Source: Polyangiaceae bacterium
GTDB lineage: Bacteria; Myxococcota_A; Polyangia; Polyangiales; Polyangiaceae
NCBI GenBank assembly: GCA_023150915.1
Contig: JAKLKA010000002.1
Span: 66,338-130,337 of the forward strand
Length of the DNA: 64,000 nucleotides
Reading direction: 5' to 3'
Part shown: positions 33,183 to 41,376 of the stretch, piece after piece
How positions within the stretch are numbered: position 1 is the stretch's first letter
Layout: the number at the start of each line of letters is the position of its first letter
Translations under genes and position numbers: made by a program
Notes under the pieces: model-generated
Databases searched by the model: none
What the model was told of the DNA's origin: nothing
The model's input: only the letters and a program-made list of their open reading frames with translations

Positions 33183-33803
33183 ATGGACATCGTGCGTACG
33201 TTGAACGGCATCACCCAGCTGGGCGCCACATGGGTGCTCTGGTTCTTGGTCTGCTTGAGCGTGGTAGGGCTGGCGGTGGCCATCGAACGCGCGGTCGCCT
33301 TGCTCGGGTCGCGCGACGACCTCGAACGGCTCGCGGCCGATCTCGCCAATCATCTGGCGCGTGGGGACGCAGAGAAGGCCAGGCATCGGCTGGAAGAGTC
33401 CCCCAGCATCGAGGCACGCATCGCCGCTGCTGCCCTGGCCAGCGCCGACGCCAAGTCGGCCGAGCAACGCATCGCCAAAGAGAGCACGCTGATGCGGCTC
33501 GATCTCGAGAAGCGGCTGACCTTCCTCGGCACCCTGGGAAACAACGCCCCCTTCGTGGGGTTGCTCGGCACGGTGATCGGCATCGTGCGTGCGTTTCATG
33601 CGCTGGGCGCCGCCGGGGGGCAGGTCTCGGCCGGGCTGATGGCCGAGATCGGCGAGGCACTGGTGGCCACGGCGTTCGGGCTGATCGTCGCCCTGCCTGC
33701 CGTCGCGAGCTTCAACTTCTTCCAGCGCGTGATCCGCGCGCGCCTGGCTGGGGCCGACGCCTTGTCGCGCGAGGTGATCGTCTACCTGGAAAGTCGAGGT
33801 TGA
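33183..33803 (+). CDS. exbB: ExbB/TolQ/MotA-family proton channel protein
   Basis: This encodes 206 residues. There are three transmembrane helices: about 18-38, 115-140 and 157-180. The conserved MotA/TolQ/ExbB core is LTFLGTLGNNAPFVGLLGTVIGIVRAF, then EIGEALVATAFGLIVALPAVASFNFF. These helices surround ExbD to form the proton-driven motor that energises TonB. The ATG at 33183 follows a good GGAGG. It is followed after 2 bases by exbD. TolQ is an alternative name, but the receptor and tonB around it make ExbB the better choice. Confidence 0.9.
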   Translation: MDIVRTLNGITQLGATWVLWFLVCLSVVGLAVAIERAVALLGSRDDLERLAADLANHLARGDAEKARHRLEESPSIEARIAAAALASADAKSAEQRIAKESTLMRLDLEKRLTFLGTLGNNAPFVGLLGTVIGIVRAFHALGAAGGQVSAGLMAEIGEALVATAFGLIVALPAVASFNFFQRVIRARLAGADALSREVIVYLESRG

Positions 33804-33805
33804 TC

Positions 33806-34225
33806 GTGGCATCGAGCCTGCGTGAAGACGAAGAGATGATCACGGGCATCAACGTCACGCCGCTGGTCGACGTGGTGCTGGTGCTGCTCGTGATCTTGAT
33901 GGTCACCGCGTCTTACCTGGTGGCCCGCACCATCCCGGTGGATCTGCCCAAGGCAGAGACCGGTGAAGCAAGCCAGAGCCCGCTGGCCGTGACGCTGGAC
34001 GCCAAGGGCGCCCTCTATCTGGATGGGTCACCCGTGAGCCGCGACGAGCTACGCGCGCGCATCAGCGAGCGACGCCGGCGCGAGCCCGAGACGCGTGCGG
34101 TGATCGCCGCCGATGGCTCCATCGCCCACCGCGCGGTCGTGTCGGTCGTCGACCTGCTGCGCAGCGAGGGGATCACGCAGTTTGCCATCAACGTCGATCC
34201 GGGTGATCTCGGCGATGCGCGTTGA
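33806..34225 (+). CDS. exbD: ExbD/TolR-family protein
   Basis: This encodes 139 residues from a GTG. The N-terminus MITGINVTPLVDVVLVLLVILMV contains the single transmembrane helix and its conserved proton-carrying Asp (PLVDV). The rest is the periplasmic ExbD/TolR domain, with LPKAETGEA, LAVTLDAKGALYLDG and RAVIAADGSIAHRAVVSVVDLLRSEGI. The start lies 2 bases after the exbB stop, and its end overlaps tonB by 11 bases. A single ExbD is present, whereas some myxobacterial loci carry two. Confidence 0.88.
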   Translation: MASSLREDEEMITGINVTPLVDVVLVLLVILMVTASYLVARTIPVDLPKAETGEASQSPLAVTLDAKGALYLDGSPVSRDELRARISERRRREPETRAVIAADGSIAHRAVVSVVDLLRSEGITQFAINVDPGDLGDAR

Positions 34226-34943
34226 GATCGCCATCGCCGTCAGCCTGCTCGCCCACCTGGGTGCGGGTCGGCTCGTGCCCAGGTCCGCGCCCCCCGCGCC
34301 GGCCGAGCGCAAGCGGGTCGAGTTCGTGACGCTGCCGCCGGCGCCGCGCCCTCCTGAGCTGGCTCCCCCGCCCGAGCCCGAGCCCCCGCCCGAGCCCGCA
34401 GCGCCGGCGCCGCCCGCCGCCGCCGCGCCGCGCGCGCAGCCGAAGCCGCTCAGCGGCAAGACCCTCACTGCCGAGGGGCCGGGCCCGAGCTTCGCAGCGC
34501 CCGAGGGCGACGGATCGAAGCACGAGGCGCCGATCGTGGTTCCGCCAGCAGAGCCCCTCGCGCCCGCAGCGCCCCGCGCAGCGGTGGCGCCGCCGCTTCC
34601 TCCTCCGCGAACGACTCCGCCTCCGCCACCTCCGCCCGCCGTGGTGCCCTTGAAGGATCTGTCTCGCAAGCCGGCGCCGCCCGAGCTCGTCTCGCTCTTG
34701 GCCCGCAATTACCCCGACGACGCCCGCCGGCGTGGCGTCAGCGGCGAGGCCACCGTCCGCGCGCGAATCGACGCCGACGGCCGCGTGCGCACCGCGAGCG
34801 TCAGCGCAGAGTCCGAGCCGGGCTTCGGCGCAGCCTGCCAGCGCGCGCTGATCGGCTCGCGCTGGACACCGCCGCTCGATCGCGACGGCAGAGCCGTCGG
34901 AACGTGGGTGCGCTATACCTGTCGCTTCCGGGTGGGGCTTTGA
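34215..34943 (+). CDS. tonB: TonB-family energy-transducing protein
   Basis: This encodes 242 residues. It has a short N-terminal hydrophobic segment, a long Pro/Ala/Glu-rich linker (about 20-150, with PPEPEPPPEP and PPPPPPP runs) to span the periplasm, and a C-terminal TonB domain (about 160-242): LLARNYPDDARRRGVSGEATVRARIDADGRVRTASV and FGAACQRALIGSRWTPPLDRDG. The hydrophobic anchor is shorter than usual. The start codon lies inside the end of exbD. With ExbB and ExbD it should transmit proton-motive force to the receptor at 30309. Confidence 0.88.
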   Translation: MRVEIAIAVSLLAHLGAGRLVPRSAPPAPAERKRVEFVTLPPAPRPPELAPPPEPEPPPEPAAPAPPAAAAPRAQPKPLSGKTLTAEGPGPSFAAPEGDGSKHEAPIVVPPAEPLAPAAPRAAVAPPLPPPRTTPPPPPPPAVVPLKDLSRKPAPPELVSLLARNYPDDARRRGVSGEATVRARIDADGRVRTASVSAESEPGFGAACQRALIGSRWTPPLDRDGRAVGTWVRYTCRFRVGL

Positions 34944-34948
34944 ACGAG

Positions 34949-36496
34949 ATGACCGCTCGAGGGTACAGAGCAGCCGTGAAACGCCTTGGGTTGCTCTTGC
35001 TATGGCTCGCGCTCGCCGGCCCTGCGTTCGCCGACCAGAAACCGTCCCTGATCGTGAGCGTCGACGCCGGAAGCTCTGGCCTGTCTGCCGACGCCATCCG
35101 CGCCGCCATCGGCAAAGAGCTGGGCGTTGCCACTGCCAGCGAGGGTGAAGGCGAGAGTCGACTCGCGGTGCGCATCACGGGCGACCGGGCCGCGCTGATC
35201 TTCACCCGCGGCGGCGAGAAGATCGAGCGCGTGGTCGACTTGCCCAAAGAGCCGGGCGCTCGCGTCGAGGTGATCGCGCTCCTGGCCGGGAACCTGGCGC
35301 GCGACGAGGCCAGCGCGCTCTTGGCCTCGCTCGCGCCCAAGCCCGTGGAAGCCGAGCCTGCTGCCCCCGATCCGCCCCCGGCGGCCGCGCCGGCGAAGCC
35401 ACCCTCGGCCGAGTCGCCGAAGCCGGCGGCTGCCGAGCCGGCGACGAAAGAGCCGGCAGAGCCCGGGGCTTCCAGCCGTGAATCACGCTGGCGGCGCGGC
35501 CCGCTCTTCGCGAACCTGTCGCTCTATTCGCCCCTCGCCATCACGCGCGACGCCGAGCAGCGCAGCTTCGACATCGAGCTCGGGCTCGCCTACAGCAAGA
35601 TCGGGGGGCTCACCGGCTTCGGGCTCACCGTGGGGCACCTGCGCGTCGGCGGCCCGGCCGAGGGGGTGGGCGTCGCGGGCCTGTGGACCCGGGTCGACGG
35701 CGATCAAAAAGGCGCGTTCGCGTCCGGCCTCTTCTCGCAGGGCGGCGGCCAGCTCCGCGGCGCCGAGGGCAGCGGCATCGTCACGCTGCGCAGCGGCGAT
35801 CTGCAGGGCTTCCAGGGGTCGGGCGTGTTTGGCAGCGCGCGCGGCGTGCAGGGCGCCCAGCTCGCGGGCATCGCCGCCTGGTCCGACGGCGCCCTCGAGG
35901 GCTTTCAGGGTGCCGGCGCCCTTGCCCGCGTGCGCGGCGGCGTGCAGGGCGCGCAGATCTCGGCCGTCAACATCAGCGGCGACTTGCGTGGCGCGCAGGT
36001 GGGCCTGGTCAACATCGGCGGCAACGTGCGGGGCACACAGATAGGCGTGGTCAACGTGTCCGATCGCGTCGAGGGTTTGCCGCTGGGCATCGTGAATGTC
36101 GTGAAGAACGGCCGCACGCAGGCCGTGGCATGGGCCGACACGCTGGTCGTGGCCAACGCCGCGGTGAAGTACCTGAATGGACCGGTTTACACCCTGGTGG
36201 GTGCCGGTTACGACGGCGGTGACGGCGCTGCCGCAGCCTTCGCGCTCGGCGGCCACGCGAAGCTCAGCCGGGCAACCTACCTCGAGGTGGACGTGCTCTA
36301 CCGCTACCTGAGTGACTTCCGCGACACGGATAGCGATCCGGATCGCCATCTGAGCGCCGCTCGGGTGCTCTTGGGGGCCGAGGGCCTGGGCCCGGCGGGG
36401 GTCTTCGCCGGGGGAGGGGTCAGCCACGACGTCGACTCGCACGGCGCGGGGGCGAAGGTACGCGGCTACGGGGTAGCAGGGCTGACCCTGTTCTGA
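34949..36496 (+). CDS. LA_2272-type surface repeat protein
   Basis: This encodes 515 residues; an internal GTG at 34976 gives the tidier signal peptide, VKRLGLLLLWLALAGPAFA. Residues about 25-140 are a predicted alpha/beta region; 140-190 is a Pro/Ala/Glu-rich linker. From about 265 the protein consists of short repeats of the form G-x-Q-x2-G-[VL]-x-N or G-x-[LV]-Q-G-x-Q (GAQISAVNISGDLRGAQVGLVNIGGNVRG and similar), the hallmark of LA_2272-type surface repeats. A beta-strand-rich end follows. It begins 5 bases after tonB and closes the TonB operon. The role is unknown; an outer-membrane location is likely. Confidence 0.7.
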   Translation: MTARGYRAAVKRLGLLLLWLALAGPAFADQKPSLIVSVDAGSSGLSADAIRAAIGKELGVATASEGEGESRLAVRITGDRAALIFTRGGEKIERVVDLPKEPGARVEVIALLAGNLARDEASALLASLAPKPVEAEPAAPDPPPAAAPAKPPSAESPKPAAAEPATKEPAEPGASSRESRWRRGPLFANLSLYSPLAITRDAEQRSFDIELGLAYSKIGGLTGFGLTVGHLRVGGPAEGVGVAGLWTRVDGDQKGAFASGLFSQGGGQLRGAEGSGIVTLRSGDLQGFQGSGVFGSARGVQGAQLAGIAAWSDGALEGFQGAGALARVRGGVQGAQISAVNISGDLRGAQVGLVNIGGNVRGTQIGVVNVSDRVEGLPLGIVNVVKNGRTQAVAWADTLVVANAAVKYLNGPVYTLVGAGYDGGDGAAAAFALGGHAKLSRATYLEVDVLYRYLSDFRDTDSDPDRHLSAARVLLGAEGLGPAGVFAGGGVSHDVDSHGAGAKVRGYGVAGLTLF

Positions 36497-36570
36497 AAAC
36501 CGCTGAAATTACACGGATAGTAGGCGATTGAACGACAAGCTCGGGTGTGGGCACCAAGATGTGACAGCTC

Positions 36571-37161
36571 GTGACCGCTAATCTCGACCTCACTCTGTCC
36601 TACGCCGGTACCGACACCGACGCGCAGGCCGAGCTCGTGGCCCGGCTCGAGCGCGCCGAGCCCTCTGCCATCGGCCAGGTGTACGACGACCACCACGCCG
36701 CGGTGCGCGCCTTCGCCACCCGGCTGGTGGGCGACGCCGCCAGCGCCGAAGATCTGGTTCACGAGGTGTTCGTCTCGCTGCCGCGGGCCATCCGCGGGTT
36801 CCGCGGGGATTCGTCCCTGCGCACGTTCCTGATCTCGATCGCGGTCAACCACGCGCGGCACTTCGTCCGGGCCGCCGCGCGCCGTCGCGCCGCCATGGAC
36901 AAGCTCTCGCTCGAGCCGGCGAAGTCGAGCCCCGATCCCGAGCGTGACTATCGCCGGCGCGAGCTGGCCAGCGCGCTCAGCCGCGCGCTGGATGCCCTGC
37001 CGCTCGATCAGCGGGTGGCGTTCGTGCTGTCCGACGTCGAAGAGCGCACCTCGTCGCAGATCGCTCGCATCGTGGGCGCGCCCGAAGGTACGGTTCGCAC
37101 CCGGCTGTTTCATGCTCGCAAGAAGCTCCGGGCGTTGCTCGAAGAAGAGGGGCTCAGATGA
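36571..37161 (+). CDS. ECF-family RNA polymerase sigma factor
   Basis: This encodes 196 residues from a GTG. Sigma region 2 covers about 30-100 (YDDHHAAVRAFATRLVGDAASAEDLVHEVFVSL, FRGDSSLRTFLISIAVNHAR). Region 4 covers about 130-190 (LDALPLDQRVAFVLSDVEERTSSQIARIVGAPEGTVRTRLFHARKKL). Regions 1.1 and 3 are absent, as in ECF sigma factors that read envelope or stress signals. The stop overlaps the next gene by 4 bases; that gene encodes the likely membrane-bound anti-sigma partner. The recognised promoter is unknown; the CGCAACT/CGA elements elsewhere in this window are candidates only. Confidence 0.9.
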   Translation: MTANLDLTLSYAGTDTDAQAELVARLERAEPSAIGQVYDDHHAAVRAFATRLVGDAASAEDLVHEVFVSLPRAIRGFRGDSSLRTFLISIAVNHARHFVRAAARRRAAMDKLSLEPAKSSPDPERDYRRRELASALSRALDALPLDQRVAFVLSDVEERTSSQIARIVGAPEGTVRTRLFHARKKLRALLEEEGLR

Positions 37162-37871
37162 GCGACGACCTTCTCCGCGCGGCCACCCAGGCGCTTCGCG
37201 ACGAGCACGGCGGCTCCGACGAAGCCGCGCGCTTCACGCGCGCACGGGTCATGGCTTCGCTGCACAAGGTGGAACGGCGTCGCAGCACCAAGCTCGCCTT
37301 CCTCTTGCCCGTCGCCGCGGTGCTGGTGGGTTCTACCGCCTGGGGTGCGGCCACCGGCCGGCTGCCCACGCGGTTTTCTCCGCCGCCCCCCGCCAGCCTC
37401 GAGCGCCCGGCCGAGCGCGCTGCCGCGCTGGTGAAGACCGCGCCCCAGCGCGCGCGGGCGGCGCAACAGGCTGCGGCTGCGGCCGAGCCGTCCGCGCCGG
37501 AGGCACCGCCTGCGGCCGAGCCCACGCCGGCCTCCGCGGCCGAGCCCACGCCGGCTCCCGCGCCCGAGCGGGTGGCGGTGAAGGCCGCGGCCGCGGCCGC
37601 GGATCCGGCTCACGATCTCTACCGCGTGGCGCACGACAAGCACTTCGCCCAGGGCGACGCGGCCGGGGCGCTCGGCGCCTGGGACGCCTACCTGGCGGCC
37701 GCCCCGCGCGGGCGCTTCGCGACCGAGGCACGCTACAACCGCGCGCTCTGCCTGGTGCGCTTGGGGCGCAGCGCCGAAGCTCGAGCGGCGCTCGAGCCCT
37801 TCGCCGCGGGGCGCTTCGGCGGCTATCGCCAGCGCGAAGCGAGTGAGCTCAGCGCTGCGCTGGGGAGATAG
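37158..37871 (+). CDS. Putative anti-sigma protein with TPR-like periplasmic domain
   Basis: This encodes 237 residues. The cytoplasmic N-terminus (1-44) is charged and would be the sigma-binding part; it has no zinc-binding HxxxCxxC motif. One transmembrane helix lies at about 46-65 (AFLLPVAAVLVGSTAWGAA). A long Ala/Pro/Glu-rich linker follows to about 150. The last 85 residues look like TPR or YbgF-type helix pairs (DLYRVAHDKHFAQGDAAGALGAWDAYL, RYNRALCLVRLGRSAEARAAL). Coupling by a 4-base overlap to the ECF sigma gene supports an anti-sigma role. It ends 1 base from the convergent Cys-rich gene. Confidence 0.65.
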   Translation: MSDDLLRAATQALRDEHGGSDEAARFTRARVMASLHKVERRRSTKLAFLLPVAAVLVGSTAWGAATGRLPTRFSPPPPASLERPAERAAALVKTAPQRARAAQQAAAAAEPSAPEAPPAAEPTPASAAEPTPAPAPERVAVKAAAAAADPAHDLYRVAHDKHFAQGDAAGALGAWDAYLAAAPRGRFATEARYNRALCLVRLGRSAEARAALEPFAAGRFGGYRQREASELSAALGR

Positions 37872-37872
37872 C

Positions 37873-39498
37873 TCAGCAGCTGCTCTTGCACGTGCCCGTG
37901 CAGCACTTGTCGCCGCCGCCGCAGTCGGCGTTGCCGCAACACTCCAGGCAGACGCCGCTGCAGTCTTTCTTGCCCGAGGGGCACTGGCAGCTGCCGCCGG
38001 TGCACACCTTGCCGCCACCGCAGGCCTGACCGCAGCCGCCACAGTGGGCGCCATTGGCGTTGGTGTCCACGCAGGCGTTGCTACACAGCGTGAGCGCGCT
38101 GGGGCAAGCTGGCACGCACGCGCCGCCGACGCAGCTGGTGCTCCCGCCGGTCGGGGCCGCACACACCTTGGTGCACGTCCCACAGTGCGCCGAATCGGTC
38201 TTCAGATCGAAGCAGTCGAGCCCGCACTTGCTGAAGCCCGACTTGCAGGCCACGTTGCACGCGCCGCCGCTGCAGATCGGTGCGCCTTGCCCACTGGGCG
38301 GCCCCGCGCACGCTTTGCAGGTCGAGCCGCAGTGGCTCGGATCGTTCGACAGGTTGAAGCACGTCGAGCCGCTGCCGCAGGTCGAAAACCCCGTGTTGCA
38401 GGCGAAGCCGCAACCGCCGCTCGCGCAGGTGGGCGTGGCGTTGGTCGGTGCCAAGCACGGCTTGTTGCACCCGCCGCAATGGCTGGTGTTGTTCGCGGTG
38501 TTGATCTCGCAACCCGACGCCACTTTGCCATCACAGTTGGCCCAGCTGCCCTTGCAGCTGGCGATCTGGCACGAGCCGCCCGAGCACGCCGGGTTGGCGT
38601 TGGCCAGGGCGCAGGCGCCCCCGCACGCGCCGCAGTGCGCGACGGCGGTGTTCTTGTCGGTCTCGCAGCCGTTGCCCACGTTGCCGTCGCAGTTGCCAAA
38701 CGACCCCGTACAGGTGATCCCGCACTTGCCGGCCGTGCACGACGGAAGGCCGTTGGTGGTGTTGCACTGCGTGCCGCACCCACCGCAGTGGCCGGGGTCG
38801 GTGCCGATGTTCGTCTCGCAGCCGTTCGCCTCGATGCCGTCGCAGTTGGCCCAGCCCCCCTTGCAGCTCTTGATGACGCAGGCCTGGTTCTGGCACTCGT
38901 TGAAGGCGTTGGGCAGGTCGCAGGCGTTTCCGCAGAACTTGCAGTTGGCCGCGTCGGTCTTGCTGTCGACCTCACAGCCGTTGCTCTTGTCCTTGTCGCA
39001 GTCGAGCAGCGTGTCGGGGTCGCAATAGTTGACGATGCAGGTGCCGGCCTCGCAGATCCAGTTCTGCCCCTTGGTGGCCTTGCAGTCGGTGCCGCAGGCG
39101 CCGCAGTTGGCATGGTCGCCGTCCACGTTGGTCTCGCAACCGTCCGCCGCGCTTCCGTTGCAGTCTTGCCACCCGCCCTCGCAGGCGGCGATCTCGCACT
39201 CCCCACTGCCGGCGCACTGGGCCGTGGCGTGTGCCAGCACGCACGGCGTGCACCCCGTGCTGTCTGCACAGCCCGTCTCGGGGGTGTTGGCGGCCACGCA
39301 CTCGAGCTTTCCGCTCGCCGGGTTGGGGCAGACCTTGGCTCCGGGGAAGCAGTTGCCACCCACGCTACCCCCGGTGCCCAGATCCGCGTCGACCCCGGCG
39401 TCCGGCGCCGTCTGGAGCCCGCCGCTCTCTTCCAGGCCGCAGGCCGCCGCCGCGACGACGGTCACTCCGATCAAGAGCGGGCCCAGAACACGCCGCAT
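37873..39498 (-). CDS. Cys-rich repeat lipoprotein
   Basis: This encodes 541 residues from the ATG at 39498. The signal and lipobox are LIGVTVVAAAAC (Cys near 20). The mature protein is built from about ten repeats of roughly 35-45 residues with the frame C-x3-G-x2-NCDG-x4-GCE-[TI]-N-x6-HCGGCG-x2-C. It ends in a denser Cys cluster (CQCPSGKKDCSGVCLECCGNADC). Every repeat should form its own disulfides, giving a long, stiff surface stalk. Proteins like this are typical of myxobacteria and often misnamed. It is the last gene of the mlaF-mlaD-peptidase series (26-base gap). Confidence 0.8.
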   Translation of the reverse strand: MRRVLGPLLIGVTVVAAAACGLEESGGLQTAPDAGVDADLGTGGSVGGNCFPGAKVCPNPASGKLECVAANTPETGCADSTGCTPCVLAHATAQCAGSGECEIAACEGGWQDCNGSAADGCETNVDGDHANCGACGTDCKATKGQNWICEAGTCIVNYCDPDTLLDCDKDKSNGCEVDSKTDAANCKFCGNACDLPNAFNECQNQACVIKSCKGGWANCDGIEANGCETNIGTDPGHCGGCGTQCNTTNGLPSCTAGKCGITCTGSFGNCDGNVGNGCETDKNTAVAHCGACGGACALANANPACSGGSCQIASCKGSWANCDGKVASGCEINTANNTSHCGGCNKPCLAPTNATPTCASGGCGFACNTGFSTCGSGSTCFNLSNDPSHCGSTCKACAGPPSGQGAPICSGGACNVACKSGFSKCGLDCFDLKTDSAHCGTCTKVCAAPTGGSTSCVGGACVPACPSALTLCSNACVDTNANGAHCGGCGQACGGGKVCTGGSCQCPSGKKDCSGVCLECCGNADCGGGDKCCTGTCKSSC

Positions 39499-39524
39499 GA
39501 TGGAACAGTACACCAGAAGTCGGA

Positions 39525-41372
39525 TCAGGGCCCGGGCGGCGCCAGCAGGTCTTTCAGCAGGTCGCCGGCGTCGACCTTTCCCGACCCCGGACCCAGCAGT
39601 TTGAGCAGCAGCTTCATCGCGACTTCGGCCTGTGGGCCCATCTGCTTCGCCGCCTCTTCCCCCAAGAAGCTGGCGAGCAGCGCGCGCATGTCGGGCTTGC
39701 CCAGGTCTTCGTCGCCATGCGCTTCGTCCAGCCAGCGCTTCGACAGCTCGCGCACCTTGGCCCCGTGGTCACCCTTCGAGAGCTCATCGACCAGCCCGCG
39801 CGCGGGCGCTTGCTTGAACCGGTGCTGGGTCACGTAGGCGCGCAGCGCGGTGAAGAACGCATCGTCGCCCACCGCTTTTGCGACCTCGCGATAGAAGAAC
39901 GGGCCCTTGCCGTAGACCAAGCCGGCGTAGGCAAGCTCCCCCGCAAACGAGCTCACCGGACGATCGACGGCGCCGTCGTCGCCGCCCAAGAGGCGCATGG
40001 TGTGATAGTTCGCCAGCACCTGGCGGTCCGCTTCCTGCTTCGCGCGCTCGGGGCCGTAGCGTTCTTTCGCGTACAAGACCGCGCTCCACTGCGCCAGCGA
40101 CTCGTCTTGGAACGGGTGCTCGCGACTGTCGCTTCCCACCAGGCCGGGCCACCACTGGTGGGCCACCTCGTGGGCCGTGACGAACTCGAGCATCGAGTCG
40201 GTCATGTCTTTCATGGCGCCCGAGGTGCCGCCACCCAACAGGCCGGCGATCATGCCGAACGGCCCATCCGAGAACGCCGGGCGATAGAGCATGCTGGCCA
40301 CGGTCACCAGCCCGCTGAACTCGACGCCGCCCGCGCCGCCCACCAGCGGCGCTTCCACCACGTCCAGATCCACGTAAGGGTAGCGGCCGAACAGCTTCTC
40401 GTAAGTGGCCAGCGACGAGGCTGCGGCGTCGAGCACCCGCTTGCCCGACTCTTCGTCCCGCGCCACGTAGTGCGAGCGGACCTCGACCTCGCCCACCCGG
40501 CGCGTCGCCGATTCGAAGCGCGCGCTGACCAGGAGCGCGAAGTCCCGGACCAGCGCCGCCACGATCCGCGTCTGGCGGCGCGCCCCCGCGTCGCCGGCCG
40601 GCAGAAGCTCGCTCTTGTCCACGATCCCCGCTGCGGCCACCTTGGCGTCCGCGGGCGCGGTCAGCGTGGCGCGCACGTGGCTCAGCCCGTCGGCGCCCAG
40701 GTCGCCCAGCTGCGAGGCCTCGGGCTTGTCCCACTTGCCGTCGCGATGGCGGCCCAGCACCGCGTAGAAACTGGCCAGCGACGCGATCTCGTCGCCGCGT
40801 GCCAAGAGGCCATAGTCGCCGGCGCTCTTGCCGCTCTTCAGCCGGTCCAGCGATTCGAGCCCCTGGGCCAGCATCGAGGTGCGGCCCGGCTCGATCACCT
40901 TCAGCTCGGCCGTGAGCGTGAGCGCGACCTTCACGCGCTCGCCTTCGGCGAGGGGGGTGAGAAGCTTGACCACGATCACGCTGGGCGAGGCGGCGCTGAC
41001 GCTGCAGCTCGGCCCGTCGGAGCACGCGCCGTTCACCAGCTTCACCGGCGGCGCCTCGCCGACGGCGTTCGCGTACACGCGCAGCACGAGCTCGTCCAGG
41101 CGCTTGCCCAGCGAGTTGGTGAAGAACAGCGTCTCTTTCACCTCGGCGCGAGCCAGATCGTCTGCGAGCTCGATCTCGAGATCGTAGAGCGGAAGGTCGT
41201 TCAGCGATTTCACGCCTGCCGCAGACGCCGCCGTGGCGCGGTCGTCTGCCCGCAGCGACAGCGCCAGCGGCGCGGCGTCGTACCAGGTCTTGGCCGGCGG
41301 CGCCGTGGCCTTCTTGCAGCCGGCCGTGCACGCGCCTGCGAGCACCAGCGCAAGCCAGGCGCCGCGCGCCAT
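39525..41372 (-). CDS. M1-family (gluzincin) metallopeptidase lipoprotein
   Basis: This encodes 615 residues. The lipobox is TAGC (Cys19). Residues 55-330 form the beta-rich N-terminal domain of M1 aminopeptidases. GGVEFSGLVTV stands where the GAMEN exopeptidase motif is expected. The zinc site is complete: HEVAHQWW (HExxH) followed by DESLAQWSA with the third-ligand Glu. The C-terminal part (450-615) is helical. The loss of a clear GAMEN motif leaves it open whether this is an aminopeptidase or another peptidase. It starts 4 bases after the mlaD-like gene, so it is co-transcribed, and acts in the periplasm or at the surface. Confidence 0.85.
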   Translation of the reverse strand: MARGAWLALVLAGACTAGCKKATAPPAKTWYDAAPLALSLRADDRATAASAAGVKSLNDLPLYDLEIELADDLARAEVKETLFFTNSLGKRLDELVLRVYANAVGEAPPVKLVNGACSDGPSCSVSAASPSVIVVKLLTPLAEGERVKVALTLTAELKVIEPGRTSMLAQGLESLDRLKSGKSAGDYGLLARGDEIASLASFYAVLGRHRDGKWDKPEASQLGDLGADGLSHVRATLTAPADAKVAAAGIVDKSELLPAGDAGARRQTRIVAALVRDFALLVSARFESATRRVGEVEVRSHYVARDEESGKRVLDAAASSLATYEKLFGRYPYVDLDVVEAPLVGGAGGVEFSGLVTVASMLYRPAFSDGPFGMIAGLLGGGTSGAMKDMTDSMLEFVTAHEVAHQWWPGLVGSDSREHPFQDESLAQWSAVLYAKERYGPERAKQEADRQVLANYHTMRLLGGDDGAVDRPVSSFAGELAYAGLVYGKGPFFYREVAKAVGDDAFFTALRAYVTQHRFKQAPARGLVDELSKGDHGAKVRELSKRWLDEAHGDEDLGKPDMRALLASFLGEEAAKQMGPQAEVAMKLLLKLLGPGSGKVDAGDLLKDLLAPPGP

Positions 41373-41376
41373 GCGC

